Below, one piece after another: positions 31,203 to 40,188 of a stretch of 50,076 bases of DNA (its first letter is position 1; every line of letters starts with the position of its first letter). Where the stretch lies: positions 1-50,076 of the forward strand of contig CAMKJU010000022.1 in assembly GCA_946413265.1 (NCBI GenBank), written 5' to 3'. Under the pieces are notes generated by a model, which made no database searches, had not been told where the DNA came from, and saw only the letters and a program-made list of their open reading frames with translations. The position numbers and the translations under genes are program-made. The DNA is from an uncultured Lentisphaerota bacterium (lineage in GTDB: Bacteria > Verrucomicrobiota > Kiritimatiellia > RFP12 > UBA1067).

Positions 31203-33029
31203 ATGGCATGGCGCGGCGAAAAGTACCGGTTTTGGTGTCCGGTCGTTGTTCTAGGCTTCTGCCTCGCGGGTCTGTCCGCGCGCCTCGTCATGCTGCACCT
31301 TGGATACGTTGAGATAGAGAAGAAGCCCACCTATACGCTCGTGCGGAACACCGTGGCATTGCGCGGCAGCATCTTTTCGTCCACTGGTGTTCCATACGCC
31401 CGCTCGAAAGTGGTGTGGGAGTACGCAGTCGATCCCAAGGCGGGAAACGAGAACGCCGTACACCCCAACCGTCCGGTTGATCCGGCAGTCCGGTGGGCGA
31501 ACATCACCAATCTCTCAGAGTCGCTGAACCTGCCCGTGGCAAAGGTTATGGACGCCTACGCGGAATACGCACGGCGGAAGCGGAGGTACGTGTTTCTGGC
31601 GACAAACGAGGACGAGACCGTACATGCCAAGTTGTCGCGGATCCACGAACTCAGCGTCTCCGAGAAGATCGTCCGCGTGTATCCGCAGGGCAGGGATCTA
31701 TCGCAGGTCGTCGGTTTCGTGAGCCGCGACGTCACAAACGCCGTGGGCTCGGCCGGCTTGGAGCAGAGGTTCGAGCGGCAGCTCAGGGGGGCGCCGGGAC
31801 GCATGACCGGCGTGAAGGACGCTCACGGGCGCGAACTGCGCATCCTGCGCGAAAGCTATGCGGAGTCCCGTCCGGGCAACGACGTATACCTTACGATCGA
31901 CCATAACATCCAGCACGAAGTCGAGAGGATTCTCCTTGAAGGGCGTCTCCGCCACCAGGCCGAGCGCGTATGGTCGATAGTCATGGACGTGAAGACCGGC
32001 GCCGTGCTCGCGATGGCGACGCAGCCGGACTACGATCCATCCAACTTCACGTCGTCCACCGCCGCGCTGCGCAAGAACTACGCAATCGCCCAAGTCTACG
32101 ACCCCGGCAGCGTGATGAAGACGATCACGGCCTGCGCGGCAATCAACGAGCGGATTGTCAGCCCAGACACGGTGATGAGCACGGACAGGAAGGACCCGCG
32201 CTACTTCCGTCTGCCCACAGACTCGCACAAGATGGACGATTTCATGACCGTGCGCAACGCGCTCGTGCATTCCTGCAACGTAATCTACGGAAAGCTCGGA
32301 TGCGATCTCGGCCCGCGGCGCCTTCGCACGTACATGTCGGAATTCGGCTTCGGCAGCAAGACCGGCATCGAGCTGCCAGGCGAGGAGAAGGGACTACTGC
32401 CGCCTTGGCAGAAGTGGGACAAGCTCAAGCAGTCGCGCGCGCCGATTGGACAGGGCGTCTCCGTGACCGCAATCCAGCTGGCCGCGGCCTACTGCTGCAT
32501 CGCCAACGACGGAGAGCTGCTGCGTCCCTACATCGTCGAGCGCATCGTGCAGCACGGGACTTCTGGCGACGACGATGTGTCCACCGTCGTATACCAGCAC
32601 GAGCGGCAGGTCCTCGGACACCCAATTCGCCCGGAGACCGCGCGCCATGTCCGCGAGATGATGCTCGGAGTGGCGAAGAAGGGCGGCACGGCCCGCAAGG
32701 CCGCCGTGGCAGGCTATACCGTAGCGGGCAAGACTGGTACCGCCCAGATCGCCCGGCCAGGCGGAGGATACTACGATGACCAGTTCAACGCCTCGTTCAT
32801 CGGCATCGTGCCCGCATCAAAACCCCAAGTCGTAATCCTCGTCACTTACCACAAGCCATTCACTTGCAGGAGGCGCGATACGTCCGAGGCACGCGGCGTG
32901 CCGATCTATAACCATCAGGGAGGCGTATGCGCCGGCCCCACGTTCAGCGAAATAGCCGCGTTCGTACTGCGTTATCTTGCTGTTGAGCCGGACGTGCCAG
33001 ACGAGGTGCCGGAGGAGGACGACGTATGA
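31203..33029 (+). CDS. ftsI: Penicillin-binding protein 3 / FtsI-type transpeptidase
   Basis: 608 residues. One N-terminal membrane helix (FWCPVVVLGFCLAGLSARLV), a PBP dimerisation domain with RGSIFSSTGVPYARS and GSAGLEQRFERQLRG, then the transpeptidase with Ser303 in PGSVMK (SxxK), SCN at 357 and KTGT at 510. All catalytic residues are intact. It crosslinks septal peptidoglycan. The position in the mraZ-rsmH-ftsL-ftsI-murE order supports FtsI rather than the elongation PBP2. No PASTA domain. Overlaps murE by ATGA. Confidence 0.94.
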   Translation: MAWRGEKYRFWCPVVVLGFCLAGLSARLVMLHLGYVEIEKKPTYTLVRNTVALRGSIFSSTGVPYARSKVVWEYAVDPKAGNENAVHPNRPVDPAVRWANITNLSESLNLPVAKVMDAYAEYARRKRRYVFLATNEDETVHAKLSRIHELSVSEKIVRVYPQGRDLSQVVGFVSRDVTNAVGSAGLEQRFERQLRGAPGRMTGVKDAHGRELRILRESYAESRPGNDVYLTIDHNIQHEVERILLEGRLRHQAERVWSIVMDVKTGAVLAMATQPDYDPSNFTSSTAALRKNYAIAQVYDPGSVMKTITACAAINERIVSPDTVMSTDRKDPRYFRLPTDSHKMDDFMTVRNALVHSCNVIYGKLGCDLGPRRLRTYMSEFGFGSKTGIELPGEEKGLLPPWQKWDKLKQSRAPIGQGVSVTAIQLAAAYCCIANDGELLRPYIVERIVQHGTSGDDDVSTVVYQHERQVLGHPIRPETARHVREMMLGVAKKGGTARKAAVAGYTVAGKTGTAQIARPGGGYYDDQFNASFIGIVPASKPQVVILVTYHKPFTCRRRDTSEARGVPIYNHQGGVCAGPTFSEIAAFVLRYLAVEPDVPDEVPEEDDV

Positions 33030-34123
33030 ACGTCTATGGCATCACCGGCACGAACGGCAAGACAACCACCACCTGGGTGCTTGCCGAGTTCCTCAAGCCG
33101 CTTGGTCGCACGGGGTACATCACCACCGTGGAGGTTGATACGGGCGCGCGGAAATTTTCCACCGGCTATACCACGCCACCGAACAAGGTACTAATGGACA
33201 TCTTCGCGGAGATGGAGTCCAACGGCATTGCGAACTGCGTGATGGAGGCTTCAAGCCACGCCATCTACCAGAACCGCACGGCCGGCACGAATTTCACTGG
33301 CGGCGCGTTCACAAATCTTTCAGAGGACCACCTCGACTACCACAAGACTATGGAGGCCTACTTCGCCGCGAAGCGCCTTTTTTTCGAGCGGCTCGCTGTC
33401 GACAAGCCCGGCTCACCCGCCGTGGTGTGCGTGGACGGCGAATGGGGGCGGCGTCTGGCGGACGAGCTCGGGGCTCTTCCGCTCAATGTGGTCATTTGCG
33501 GATTTACCGTCCCGCGCGACGCGGACTTCGCCGACTTCGTATCCCGGCGAAGTCCGCTCGCGGGACGCTACAACGTGCAGAACGTGCTTGTGGCGGCAGC
33601 GCTTGCACGAGCGGTGGGAATATCTGAGGAGTCAATCCGCGCCGCCGTACCCACGCTTACGCCGCGCTGGGGACGCCTGGAGCGTGTTAAGACACGCAGC
33701 GCCGCCGAGGTGTTCGTGGACTTCGCGCACACCGACGACGCGCTTGCGAACGTGCTTTCGACAGTCCGCGCATTCACGAAGGGGAAGGTGTGGGCCGTGT
33801 TCGGCGCAGGCGGCGACCGCGACCGCGCGAAGCGTCCGCTCATGGGCGCTGCGGCCGCGCGGTGGGCGGACCACCTTGTGGTGACGAGCGACAATCCCCG
33901 CAGCGAGCGCCCAGAGGACATCATCGCCGAAATCTTGGCGGGCATTCCCGCCGGCACCGACGTGGCAGTTGAACCAGACCGCCGCGCGGCAATCAATTTA
34001 GCCCTTGCACGCGCAGCACAAGGCGACACGGTCGTCGTGTGCGGGAAGGGACACGAAACCACACAGACGATCGGCACGCGCGTGCTGCCGTTCGATGACA
34101 GGATAGTATGCGCAGAATACTGA
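33026..34123 (+). CDS. MurE-like UDP-MurNAc-peptide ligase lacking the N-terminal domain
   Basis: 365 residues against the usual ~480-500. The protein opens almost directly with the ATP-binding loop GITGTNGKTTTT (residues 5-16), so domain 1, which holds the UDP moiety, is absent. The start is fixed by the ATGA overlap with ftsI, and no coding sequence for a domain 1 lies upstream because that DNA is ftsI. The centre has EASSHAIYQNR and NLSEDHLDYHKTME. The C-terminal domain has VDFAHTDDAL and the meso-diaminopimelate signature DNPR. All visible ligase residues are intact, so it probably still adds meso-DAP or is helped by another protein. murF, mraY and murD do not follow. Confidence 0.85.
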   Translation: MNVYGITGTNGKTTTTWVLAEFLKPLGRTGYITTVEVDTGARKFSTGYTTPPNKVLMDIFAEMESNGIANCVMEASSHAIYQNRTAGTNFTGGAFTNLSEDHLDYHKTMEAYFAAKRLFFERLAVDKPGSPAVVCVDGEWGRRLADELGALPLNVVICGFTVPRDADFADFVSRRSPLAGRYNVQNVLVAAALARAVGISEESIRAAVPTLTPRWGRLERVKTRSAAEVFVDFAHTDDALANVLSTVRAFTKGKVWAVFGAGGDRDRAKRPLMGAAAARWADHLVVTSDNPRSERPEDIIAEILAGIPAGTDVAVEPDRRAAINLALARAAQGDTVVVCGKGHETTQTIGTRVLPFDDRIVCAEY

Positions 34124-34509
34124 CAGCCCTTGCACTTGCCGCGTTATGCGGTTGCTGGACTCCCGGCTCCGTTCGGGAGGTGATGCCGAAACACACGGAG
34201 AAATTCCCCGCCGGGTCGTCGTTCTTCGTAGAGAAGACAGAGCGCCGAGTCGAGATGGCCCTAAAGCGGGAATTGCGCGCGCGCGGGTTCGAGGTTAAGG
34301 ACCGCAAGGAGGATGCCGACCTCGTGATGACGGCGAAGGTACTTGGATGGGAATACAACGACGCGGGCTTCAGCGGATTCCACGCCCGTGACGACATTGA
34401 GCTCGTGATCACCGTGGCAGACCGCAAGACGAAGCTCGTCCGCGCGCGTTCGGACGTGTCCGTCAGATCCGACTTCCGCATTCTGGAAAAATACGTCAAA
34501 ACCCTCTGA
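34108..34509 (+). CDS. Small lipoprotein
   Basis: 133 residues, start ATG 34108 inside the last 16 bases of murE, so coupled to it. The signal MRRILTALALAALCGC ends in a lipobox ALCGC, giving a lipid-anchored protein at Cys16. The mature part is a compact alpha/beta domain (RRVEMALKRELRARGFEVKD ... ADLVMTAKVLGW) resembling DUF4136/LptE-like sheet domains, a weak guess. Its coupling to a cell-wall ligase suggests an envelope role. It is the last plus-strand gene before the minus-strand block. Confidence 0.75.
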   Translation: MRRILTALALAALCGCWTPGSVREVMPKHTEKFPAGSSFFVEKTERRVEMALKRELRARGFEVKDRKEDADLVMTAKVLGWEYNDAGFSGFHARDDIELVITVADRKTKLVRARSDVSVRSDFRILEKYVKTL

Positions 34510-34539
34510 CACGGGAGGGTGTGCGCTTGTCGCGCCCTA

Positions 34540-35265
34540 TCACCTCTGCATGTGGCCGAGGAATTCGTCCTCGGCCTTCTTTATCGCCGCGTGCATGGTT
34601 TCGCCGTCCGGAGCCTCGCGGAGTTCCTCCAGCAGCGTGGTGCCGTGCGCGAGCAGGCAGAGCCGCGCGAGAATGTGGAGATGGAGCGTGTGGTCCGTGC
34701 AGCAGATGAGGAAGAAGAGGTCTGTGCCTGTGCCGTCCTGCGAGCCGAAGAACACGGGGCGCACGGTGCGTCCGAGCGCTAGGAAAGTTTCCTGGAAGAG
34801 ATATGGGTCGTGGTAGCGCGGATGGAGGAACGCGGCGCCTCCACCGGCCGCCGTGGAGGCCACCTCCTCGCGCGCCTGCAGCTCCACGAAGAGCGTCTCG
34901 GGATCGTAGAGGAGACCGGTGGAGTCGGCGAAGTCTGTCATGTCGCGTAGCACGCCGGCACGCGTCTTGGACGTTAGCGCTGGGGCGATGACGGCAGGGG
35001 AGAGGATGTCGGCTATGTGGAAGTCGTGTCCGTCCGCCTGGCGCCGTTCGGCCATGGCGAGCTGGTGTTCGCCCGTGAGCTGCTTGTCGGAGATCTCCAT
35101 CATGCGACGCTGCGCCCATTCGTCGAGCAGACGGTGCTCGAAGAAGAAGGCGTCCCCGCGTCGGACGCTGGGGACTTCCTCCCGCTGCGCGAAATGCCGA
35201 AGGTCGTTCACCTTCATGTGCAGGTGGGCAGCGGCGCTTTTAAGATCCATCAACTGGTAGCCCAT
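34540..35265 (-). CDS. HTH (excisionase/MerR-like) fused to PTS EIIA (PtsN-like) domain
   Basis: 241 residues from ATG 35265. Residues ~5-55 form a DNA-binding winged helix of the excisionase type (DLKSAAAHLHMKVNDLRHFA ... VRRGDAFFFEHRLLDEW). Residues ~85-235 are an EIIA of the nitrogen/fructose class, with the phosphorylatable His148 in AAFLHPRYHDP and DLFFLICCTDHTLHLHILAR downstream. A phosphate signal from the PTS could therefore act directly on DNA binding or sense PTS flux. A leaderless-type promoter lies seven bases upstream. It converges on the lipoprotein gene. Confidence 0.82.
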   Translation of the reverse strand: MGYQLMDLKSAAAHLHMKVNDLRHFAQREEVPSVRRGDAFFFEHRLLDEWAQRRMMEISDKQLTGEHQLAMAERRQADGHDFHIADILSPAVIAPALTSKTRAGVLRDMTDFADSTGLLYDPETLFVELQAREEVASTAAGGGAAFLHPRYHDPYLFQETFLALGRTVRPVFFGSQDGTGTDLFFLICCTDHTLHLHILARLCLLAHGTTLLEELREAPDGETMHAAIKKAEDEFLGHMQR

Positions 35266-35272
35266 GGCGCGT

Positions 35273-35281
35273 ATTCTACCA
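35273..35281 (-). promoter_or_regulatory. Leaderless-type promoter of the HTH-EIIA gene
   Basis: On the minus strand TGG-TAGAAT, with TAGAAT at plus-strand 35273-35278, seven bases before the ATG at 35265. Confidence 0.6.
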
Positions 35282-35291
35282 CAAAAGGCGT

Positions 35292-35939
35292 TTACGCGCC
35301 AGTACGCGCGTCTCTTTCGTGTGGACGGTACAGGAGAATCGGGCGGCTGGCGTGGAGCGCGAACTCAATGCCGGCCGTGCGGTTAAGCGAGCCGCTCCAG
35401 AGCGGCGAGAGGTCCACGCCGTCTAGCGGCCAGACAAGTCCGCGCGATGATACGCGCGTGTCGGGAAGTGGTGCGAACACCGAGACGGCCTCGCCTGGAT
35501 GGCAGGGAAAAGTCTGCTCGTCGCGCACTACAACGAATGTGCCGTAGTCGGTGATGATTGACGTGTCTGGGATTTCCGCGGCGAAGTCGATGAGGTGGAA
35601 GATGTTTGCAAGCGCGTGGTCCTCGCGCAGGCCGGTCGTGCCGAGGAGCGCGACGGATATCTCGTCCGAGATGCGGGGCAAGGAATGGACGAAACGGAAT
35701 GCCTTGCAGAGGTCGTTCGTGTCCTGTTCGGAGACGCGGACAAAACGGTCGCCGATAGCGTCACGATCTGTGTCGGAAAGCGAGTCGCCGTCGCCCACCA
35801 CGTAGTCTGGCTCGTGGCCGAGGGCGCGGGCGGCAGCGAGCGCGCCGTCACATGCGACGCGCAGGTCGGCGGCGGCAAAAGCGGCGCGTGGAACCGCGTG
35901 GCGGGGAGTGTCCCCGTTTGCGATAATCGCAACGCGCAC
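35292..35939 (-). CDS. Thiamine pyrophosphokinase
   Basis: 215 residues from GTG 35939. VVGDGDSLSD near residue 48 is the conserved GDxDS motif of thiamine pyrophosphokinase, followed by QDTNDLCKAF (D-x-x-K/D-like), LLGTTGLREDHALANI (GxxGGRxDH type) and a thiamine-binding C-terminal sheet (VSSRGLVWPLDG, LNRTAG). It makes thiamine diphosphate from thiamine and ATP. It begins two bases after the tadB stop, so it is probably the last gene of the Tad transcript, a functionally unrelated passenger. Confidence 0.88.
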   Translation of the reverse strand: MRVAIIANGDTPRHAVPRAAFAAADLRVACDGALAAARALGHEPDYVVGDGDSLSDTDRDAIGDRFVRVSEQDTNDLCKAFRFVHSLPRISDEISVALLGTTGLREDHALANIFHLIDFAAEIPDTSIITDYGTFVVVRDEQTFPCHPGEAVSVFAPLPDTRVSSRGLVWPLDGVDLSPLWSGSLNRTAGIEFALHASRPILLYRPHERDARTGA

Positions 35940-35941
35940 GG

Positions 35942-36832
35942 CTACACCTCTATCTTCGTGATCTTGCGGATGAAGAGCCAGCCCACGATGACGAGGGCGA
36001 GGGCCAGTCCGATGCAGCCCGCGCCCTTGAGGGAGAAGATGAACGGCTTCATCGTGGCGGGCTTGAGAACTGTCATCGCGAGGCCGAGGACGATCGGCAT
36101 GCAGGAGACGACGATGCCCTGCATCCGGCCCTGCGCGGTGAGGGTGCGCACGCGGCGCTCGATGCGCATGCGCCCGCGGATCGTCTCGGAGATCTTGTCG
36201 AAGATATCCGTGAGGTTGCCGCCAGTGTGGCGGGCGATGTCGATGGCCGTGCAGACGAGGGTGAGGTCCTCCGACCCCACGCGCGCGTCGAGCGACGCGA
36301 GCGCGTCCTCGAACCCCATGCCCACGCGCAGCTGCTGGAGGAACACCGTGAACTCCTGCGCGATGGGCTTCTCGCCAGTCTCCACCACGCTCTCGAACGC
36401 CTGGTTGATGGAGAAACCCGCTCGGAGAGCATTGGACATGGTGCCGAGCGCTCCGACGAGCTGCTCGTTGAATTTCAGGCGGCGACGCGCGCGGAGGAAC
36501 CGTACGTAACGTTCCGGCAAGGTGAACACGAACGCCCCGGCCGCGAGACCCAGTACCACGCCGGCGACGGTGGATGCGATGTTCGTGAAGCTGAAGAGCG
36601 GGATGAAGAAGAGGAAGAACGCGGCGAGCGCCGCAAGGCGTCCAAGGCGGGCGATCTTCGCCGGCGAGATGAACATGAACACTTCTTCGAACTGGCGCGC
36701 CGTCTCGGCGCCCATCGTGCGGGAGTACGAGTCAGCGCCCTCGTTGAGCGCGGAGACGAACATCCACGCGAATCCGGCGAATGCGAGGCCTACGGCTGCG
36801 ATGGTGGAGAAGAACAGAGCCGTGTCGCTCAT
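35942..36832 (-). CDS. tadB: Tad pilus inner-membrane platform protein TadB
   Basis: 296 residues with membrane helices at both ends and a T2SS-F domain in between (LKFNEQLVGALGTMSNALRA, GFSINQAFESVVETGEKPIA, ARHTGGNLTDIFDKISETIR). TadB with TadC forms the platform moved by the TadA/CpaF ATPase. No TadC follows; the next gene is thiamine pyrophosphokinase. Overlaps cpaF by ATGA. Confidence 0.9.
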   Translation of the reverse strand: MSDTALFFSTIAAVGLAFAGFAWMFVSALNEGADSYSRTMGAETARQFEEVFMFISPAKIARLGRLAALAAFFLFFIPLFSFTNIASTVAGVVLGLAAGAFVFTLPERYVRFLRARRRLKFNEQLVGALGTMSNALRAGFSINQAFESVVETGEKPIAQEFTVFLQQLRVGMGFEDALASLDARVGSEDLTLVCTAIDIARHTGGNLTDIFDKISETIRGRMRIERRVRTLTAQGRMQGIVVSCMPIVLGLAMTVLKPATMKPFIFSLKGAGCIGLALALVIVGWLFIRKITKIEV

Positions 36833-38553
36833 GCGCGCCCCGCAATCTCCAGCCGGACCTCGCGGTCCTGGTTCGGGTCGAACATTGCAGGGTCGAGGCG
36901 CAGGCCGCGGCTCTTGAGGTGTTCGTAGAATGTCGGCACGGCTCCCGTTGGACGGAACACGCCATGGACGCGGCCCTGCTCGTCAACGCCGCTCTGCCGG
37001 AACGTGAAGATGTCCTGCATCACGACGTTCTGTCCCTCGAGCCCGGTGACTTCCGAGATGGCGACGACCTTGCGGCTGCCGTCCGAGAGTCGGGATTCGT
37101 GGATAATGACGTCGACGGCGCTCGCGATCTGCTCGCGGATCGCGCGGGAGGGGAGTTCCATGCCACTCATCAGCACCATCGTCTCGAGACGCGAGATAAC
37201 GTCGCGCGGCGAGTTGGCGTGGACGGTCGTGAGAGAGCCGTCGTGGCCGGTGTTCATCGCCTGGAGCATGTCGAGGGCCTCGCCGCCGCGGCATTCGCCC
37301 ACGATGATGCGGTCGGGACGCATACGCAGGCAGTTCTTCACGAGGTCGCGGATCGTGACCGCGCCGCGTCCCTCGATGTTCGGCGGACGCGCCTCGAGGC
37401 GCACCACGTGCGGCTGCACGAGACGGAGTTCGGCGGCGTCCTCCACCGTCACGATGCGCTCGTCGTGCGGGATGAATCCTGAGAGCAGGTTGAGGAGGGT
37501 GGTCTTACCTGAACCGGTGCCGCCGGCCACGATGATGTTCTTGCGCATGATCACGCATGCCTTCATGAACTCTGCGGCGTTGCGCGACCACGTGCCAAAG
37601 CGGATGAAGTCCTCGACCGTGAGGGTCTTCTTAGCGAACTTTCGTATGGTCACCGTGGGACCGGAGAGGGCGAGCGGCGGGATGATCGCGTTCACACGGC
37701 TTCCGTCGGCGAGACGCGCGTCCACGTATGGCTGTGACTCGTCGATGCGGCGTCCGATGGGCGAGACGATGCGCTCGATGATGGCCATCACGCTCGCGTC
37801 GTCGAGGAACTGGAGGTCCGTGAGCTGGATCTTGCCGCCGCGCTCCACGTAGACGCGGTGCGGGCCGTTCACCATGATTTCGGTGACGGTGTCGTCCGCG
37901 AGCAGCTCCTCCAGCGGACCTAGCCTGAGCGCCTCGTTGAACACCTCGCGCTCTAGGCGATCGGCGTCGATTCCCTTCGGGAGCTTCCCGGACTTGCGAA
38001 CCTGCTCCACGATTTCGTGGATCTTGTCGGTTGCCTGGCGTTCTAGTCCGGCGCGGTCCACGCCCGCCACCGTGAGGCGCTTGAGGTCGAGGCGCGCGAT
38101 GAGCTCTCGCTGGATCTGCTCCTTCACCTGGCGGCGCACGCCGGCGAGCGGGTCTGGCGGAGGGACAGGGGGCGTTTCGGGCCGTGAGACGGGCGGCTCT
38201 TCAGTTTCTTGCTGCGAAGGACCGTACTCCTCTTCCGCAGGCGGCGCGATTTCATCCTTTGCGGGGCTGACGCGCATCATTGTGCTGCCGATCTGGACGA
38301 CGCCGTCCGGCGGGAGGTCTACGAGGCCGTCTATGGGGCTGCCGTTGATGTACGTGCCGTTGGCGCTGTGGAGGTCCTCCAGCCGCGCCGTCTGTCCGCG
38401 CAGGAGCAGGAGGGCGTGGCGTTCCGAGACGCCGGGATCGGGAAGCTGCAGGGCGCAGTTTTCGCCGCGTCCGATGAGGTAGGAGCCGTCTTCGAGAATG
38501 TAGCGAGTGGCCTCGCCTTCGTCGGACTTGATCAGGTCGAGCGCGAATGCCAT
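36829..38553 (-). CDS. cpaF: CpaF/TadA secretion ATPase with N-terminal FHA domain
   Basis: 574 residues. Residues ~20-95 are an FHA domain (YLIGRGENCALQL, VSERHALLL, LEDLHSANGTYING), a phosphothreonine reader. A proline-rich linker (~100-135) leads to the ATPase: VTEIMVNGPHRVYVERGGKI, Walker A AGGTGSGKTTLLN near 340, LVQPHVVRLEARPPN, and Walker B RPDRIIVGECRGGEALDMLQ. It powers Flp pilus assembly at the inner membrane. The fusion suggests that a Ser/Thr kinase controls pilus output. Upstream cpaB ends one base before. Confidence 0.94.
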   Translation of the reverse strand: MAFALDLIKSDEGEATRYILEDGSYLIGRGENCALQLPDPGVSERHALLLLRGQTARLEDLHSANGTYINGSPIDGLVDLPPDGVVQIGSTMMRVSPAKDEIAPPAEEEYGPSQQETEEPPVSRPETPPVPPPDPLAGVRRQVKEQIQRELIARLDLKRLTVAGVDRAGLERQATDKIHEIVEQVRKSGKLPKGIDADRLEREVFNEALRLGPLEELLADDTVTEIMVNGPHRVYVERGGKIQLTDLQFLDDASVMAIIERIVSPIGRRIDESQPYVDARLADGSRVNAIIPPLALSGPTVTIRKFAKKTLTVEDFIRFGTWSRNAAEFMKACVIMRKNIIVAGGTGSGKTTLLNLLSGFIPHDERIVTVEDAAELRLVQPHVVRLEARPPNIEGRGAVTIRDLVKNCLRMRPDRIIVGECRGGEALDMLQAMNTGHDGSLTTVHANSPRDVISRLETMVLMSGMELPSRAIREQIASAVDVIIHESRLSDGSRKVVAISEVTGLEGQNVVMQDIFTFRQSGVDEQGRVHGVFRPTGAVPTFYEHLKSRGLRLDPAMFDPNQDREVRLEIAGRA

Positions 38554-38554
38554 C

Positions 38555-39379
38555 TCAGCGTCCTCCGTTCAGTTCGTTCTGGCGCTTCTGGTTGAGGGTT
38601 TCGATCTCCTCGCGTATCTTCGCGTAGTCGACCTGCGGCAACTCCTTCTCGTAGTAGGTGTCGTGGCGGTTGCGGAGCGCGAGGGAGATGCGTCCCTTGA
38701 TCTGCTCCGCGAACACGAGCATCTCAGCCTCGCGGGGAGTGACCTCTAGCGTAACCATCGAGTATGTGCCCGCGCCGAACGCGTCGCCGCGCGCAATGGC
38801 GGACTTCGCCGTCTCCTTGCCTGTGGCGAGCACGAGCACGTTCTGGAGGATCGTGCTGGTTACGATTTCCTGTACCATCGTGTGGCCGTCGGCGCCGAGC
38901 TTCGGGAACGAGAAGCTGGCGATCACGTCCACGTGGTCGTTCGGTTTCACCATGCCGCTCACCGCTGCGGCGCCGGAGCAGTTGACGGAAACGGCGCGCA
39001 TCTTCTTGCGGATGTCGGCCGCGAGTCCGCCGGCCATCGGGTTGCCGCCTTCGATGTCGGCCCAGAAGAGCAGCTCGCCCTCCTTGTGTCCGTTCAGGAG
39101 CTTCCGCCCGACGACCTCGATGACGTTGTCCTCCGTGAGGGCCTGTCCCCGCAGTCCGCTCGCCGGGACCTTCTTCAGGCCGAGGTCGGTCTTGGCGAGG
39201 ATCGTGCCGCTGGGTATCTCGCGCGCGAAGCACAGCACCTCCATCGTCTTGTGCTTCTTCACGAACTCGTCCTTGAGCTGGCGAATCTCGGCGTCCTTCG
39301 ACGCGAGGTAGGTGCGCGTGAGAAATGCGGCCAGGAGGCCGATCACTATGGATACGACTAAGACGATTTTCTGTTTCAT
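38555..39379 (-). CDS. cpaB: Flp pilus assembly protein CpaB/RcpC
   Basis: 274 residues. One N-terminal helix (IVLVVSIVIGLLAAFLTRTY), then a SAF domain (VLCFAREIPSGTILAKTDLG, LRGQALTEDNVIEVVGRKLL) and RMRAVSVNCSGA-like KMRAVSVNCSGAAAVSGMVK with PNDHVDVIAS, all CpaB marks. It is a periplasmic partner of the outer-membrane secretin, which is not in the window. It has its own possible leaderless promoter inside the 3' end of the upstream gene. Confidence 0.9.
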   Translation of the reverse strand: MKQKIVLVVSIVIGLLAAFLTRTYLASKDAEIRQLKDEFVKKHKTMEVLCFAREIPSGTILAKTDLGLKKVPASGLRGQALTEDNVIEVVGRKLLNGHKEGELLFWADIEGGNPMAGGLAADIRKKMRAVSVNCSGAAAVSGMVKPNDHVDVIASFSFPKLGADGHTMVQEIVTSTILQNVLVLATGKETAKSAIARGDAFGAGTYSMVTLEVTPREAEMLVFAEQIKGRISLALRNRHDTYYEKELPQVDYAKIREEIETLNQKRQNELNGGR

Positions 39380-39388
39380 GGGGTTCCT

Positions 39389-39396
39389 ATTCTATC
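39389..39396 (-). promoter_or_regulatory. Possible internal promoter ahead of cpaB
   Basis: TGA-TAGAAT on the minus strand, TAGAAT at plus-strand 39389-39394, nine bases before the cpaB ATG. It would let cpaB-cpaF-tadB be made separately from the pilins. Confidence 0.45.
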
Positions 39397-39745
39397 ATAA
39401 AACTCCGTGGCGGAGAAGTTCGGTGACGGTTGTCCCGTCGGACAGGTCCTCGGCGAGGATGGCGACAAGGTCGTGTTCGCGCAGCAGCAGCTTGAAGGTT
39501 GGCGTGCAGACCGGCGCGGGCGTCCACCCCTCCGCGACGTATGCGGCCTCGCGCGCGGCGGCGGCGGACGCCGCGGTGCCAGGCGTCTGCCACACGCTGA
39601 CTGACGTGCGCCCGCCGTATAGCTCGCCCTGCCAGCCTCCTGACGGCAGGGACGGCACGCCGGGCTGCTGGTAGAACCAGCCGGCTGCGGCCGCGAGGGC
39701 GCACGCGAGAAGGGCAAGGACGACGATTACACGGCGCTTTGTCAT
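39395..39745 (-). CDS. Small exported protein of the Tad operon, function unknown
   Basis: 116 residues. An N-terminal signal or anchor (RRVIVVLALLACALAAAAGW) is followed by a ~90-residue domain (SGGWQGELYGGRTSVSVWQT, TPTFKLLLREHDLVAILAED). Start overlaps the upstream TadE-like gene by ATGA, so it is a true operon member. No family recognised. Its place between TadE-like proteins and CpaB suggests a pilus accessory factor. Confidence 0.7.
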   Translation of the reverse strand: MTKRRVIVVLALLACALAAAAGWFYQQPGVPSLPSGGWQGELYGGRTSVSVWQTPGTAASAAAAREAAYVAEGWTPAPVCTPTFKLLLREHDLVAILAEDLSDGTTVTELLRHGVL

Positions 39746-40188
39746 TTAATTACCTCCTCGGCGGGGAATTCGGGAATGGTCATTACGGGCATGTGGCATT
39801 CCTCCAGCCCGCGGAAGGAGGTCTCGCCGCCCCATATCCACTCGGCAGTTCCCGGATCGATGCTGATGGCGAAGTTGAGCGACTGCTTGCGGAAGTCAAA
39901 GGGGCGCGTCGAGGCGTCGGAGAAGGGCTCCGGCGCGCTGACCGGACGTATTTCCGGTTCGGACAGCACGGATTCGAGGGCGAGCATAGGAGCTCCGTCG
40001 CCCTCGCCGGCCGTTGCCCTCTGCGCATCGTACCCGGCCATGCGGCGCACCATGGTCTGGAGCCGCATCGATTCGGGGATGATCGAGCCGAATGAGATCA
40101 GCCCGCCCAGGATCAGCGCGAACACAAGCATGCCTATCGCCATCTCGATCATGGCCTGGCCGCGTCTGCAAGTCTTCTCAGTGCGCAT
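39742..40188 (-). CDS. TadE-like minor pseudopilin
   Basis: 148 residues. KTCRRGQAMIEMAIGMLVFA has the TadE-type leader: basic stretch, G-Q-A-M-I-E cleavage region with the key Glu, then a hydrophobic helix. The periplasmic part is ~110 residues and the gene overlaps the upstream TadG-like gene by 11 bases. Processed by a prepilin peptidase that is not in view. Confidence 0.78.
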   Translation of the reverse strand: MRTEKTCRRGQAMIEMAIGMLVFALILGGLISFGSIIPESMRLQTMVRRMAGYDAQRATAGEGDGAPMLALESVLSEPEIRPVSAPEPFSDASTRPFDFRKQSLNFAISIDPGTAEWIWGGETSFRGLEECHMPVMTIPEFPAEEVIK

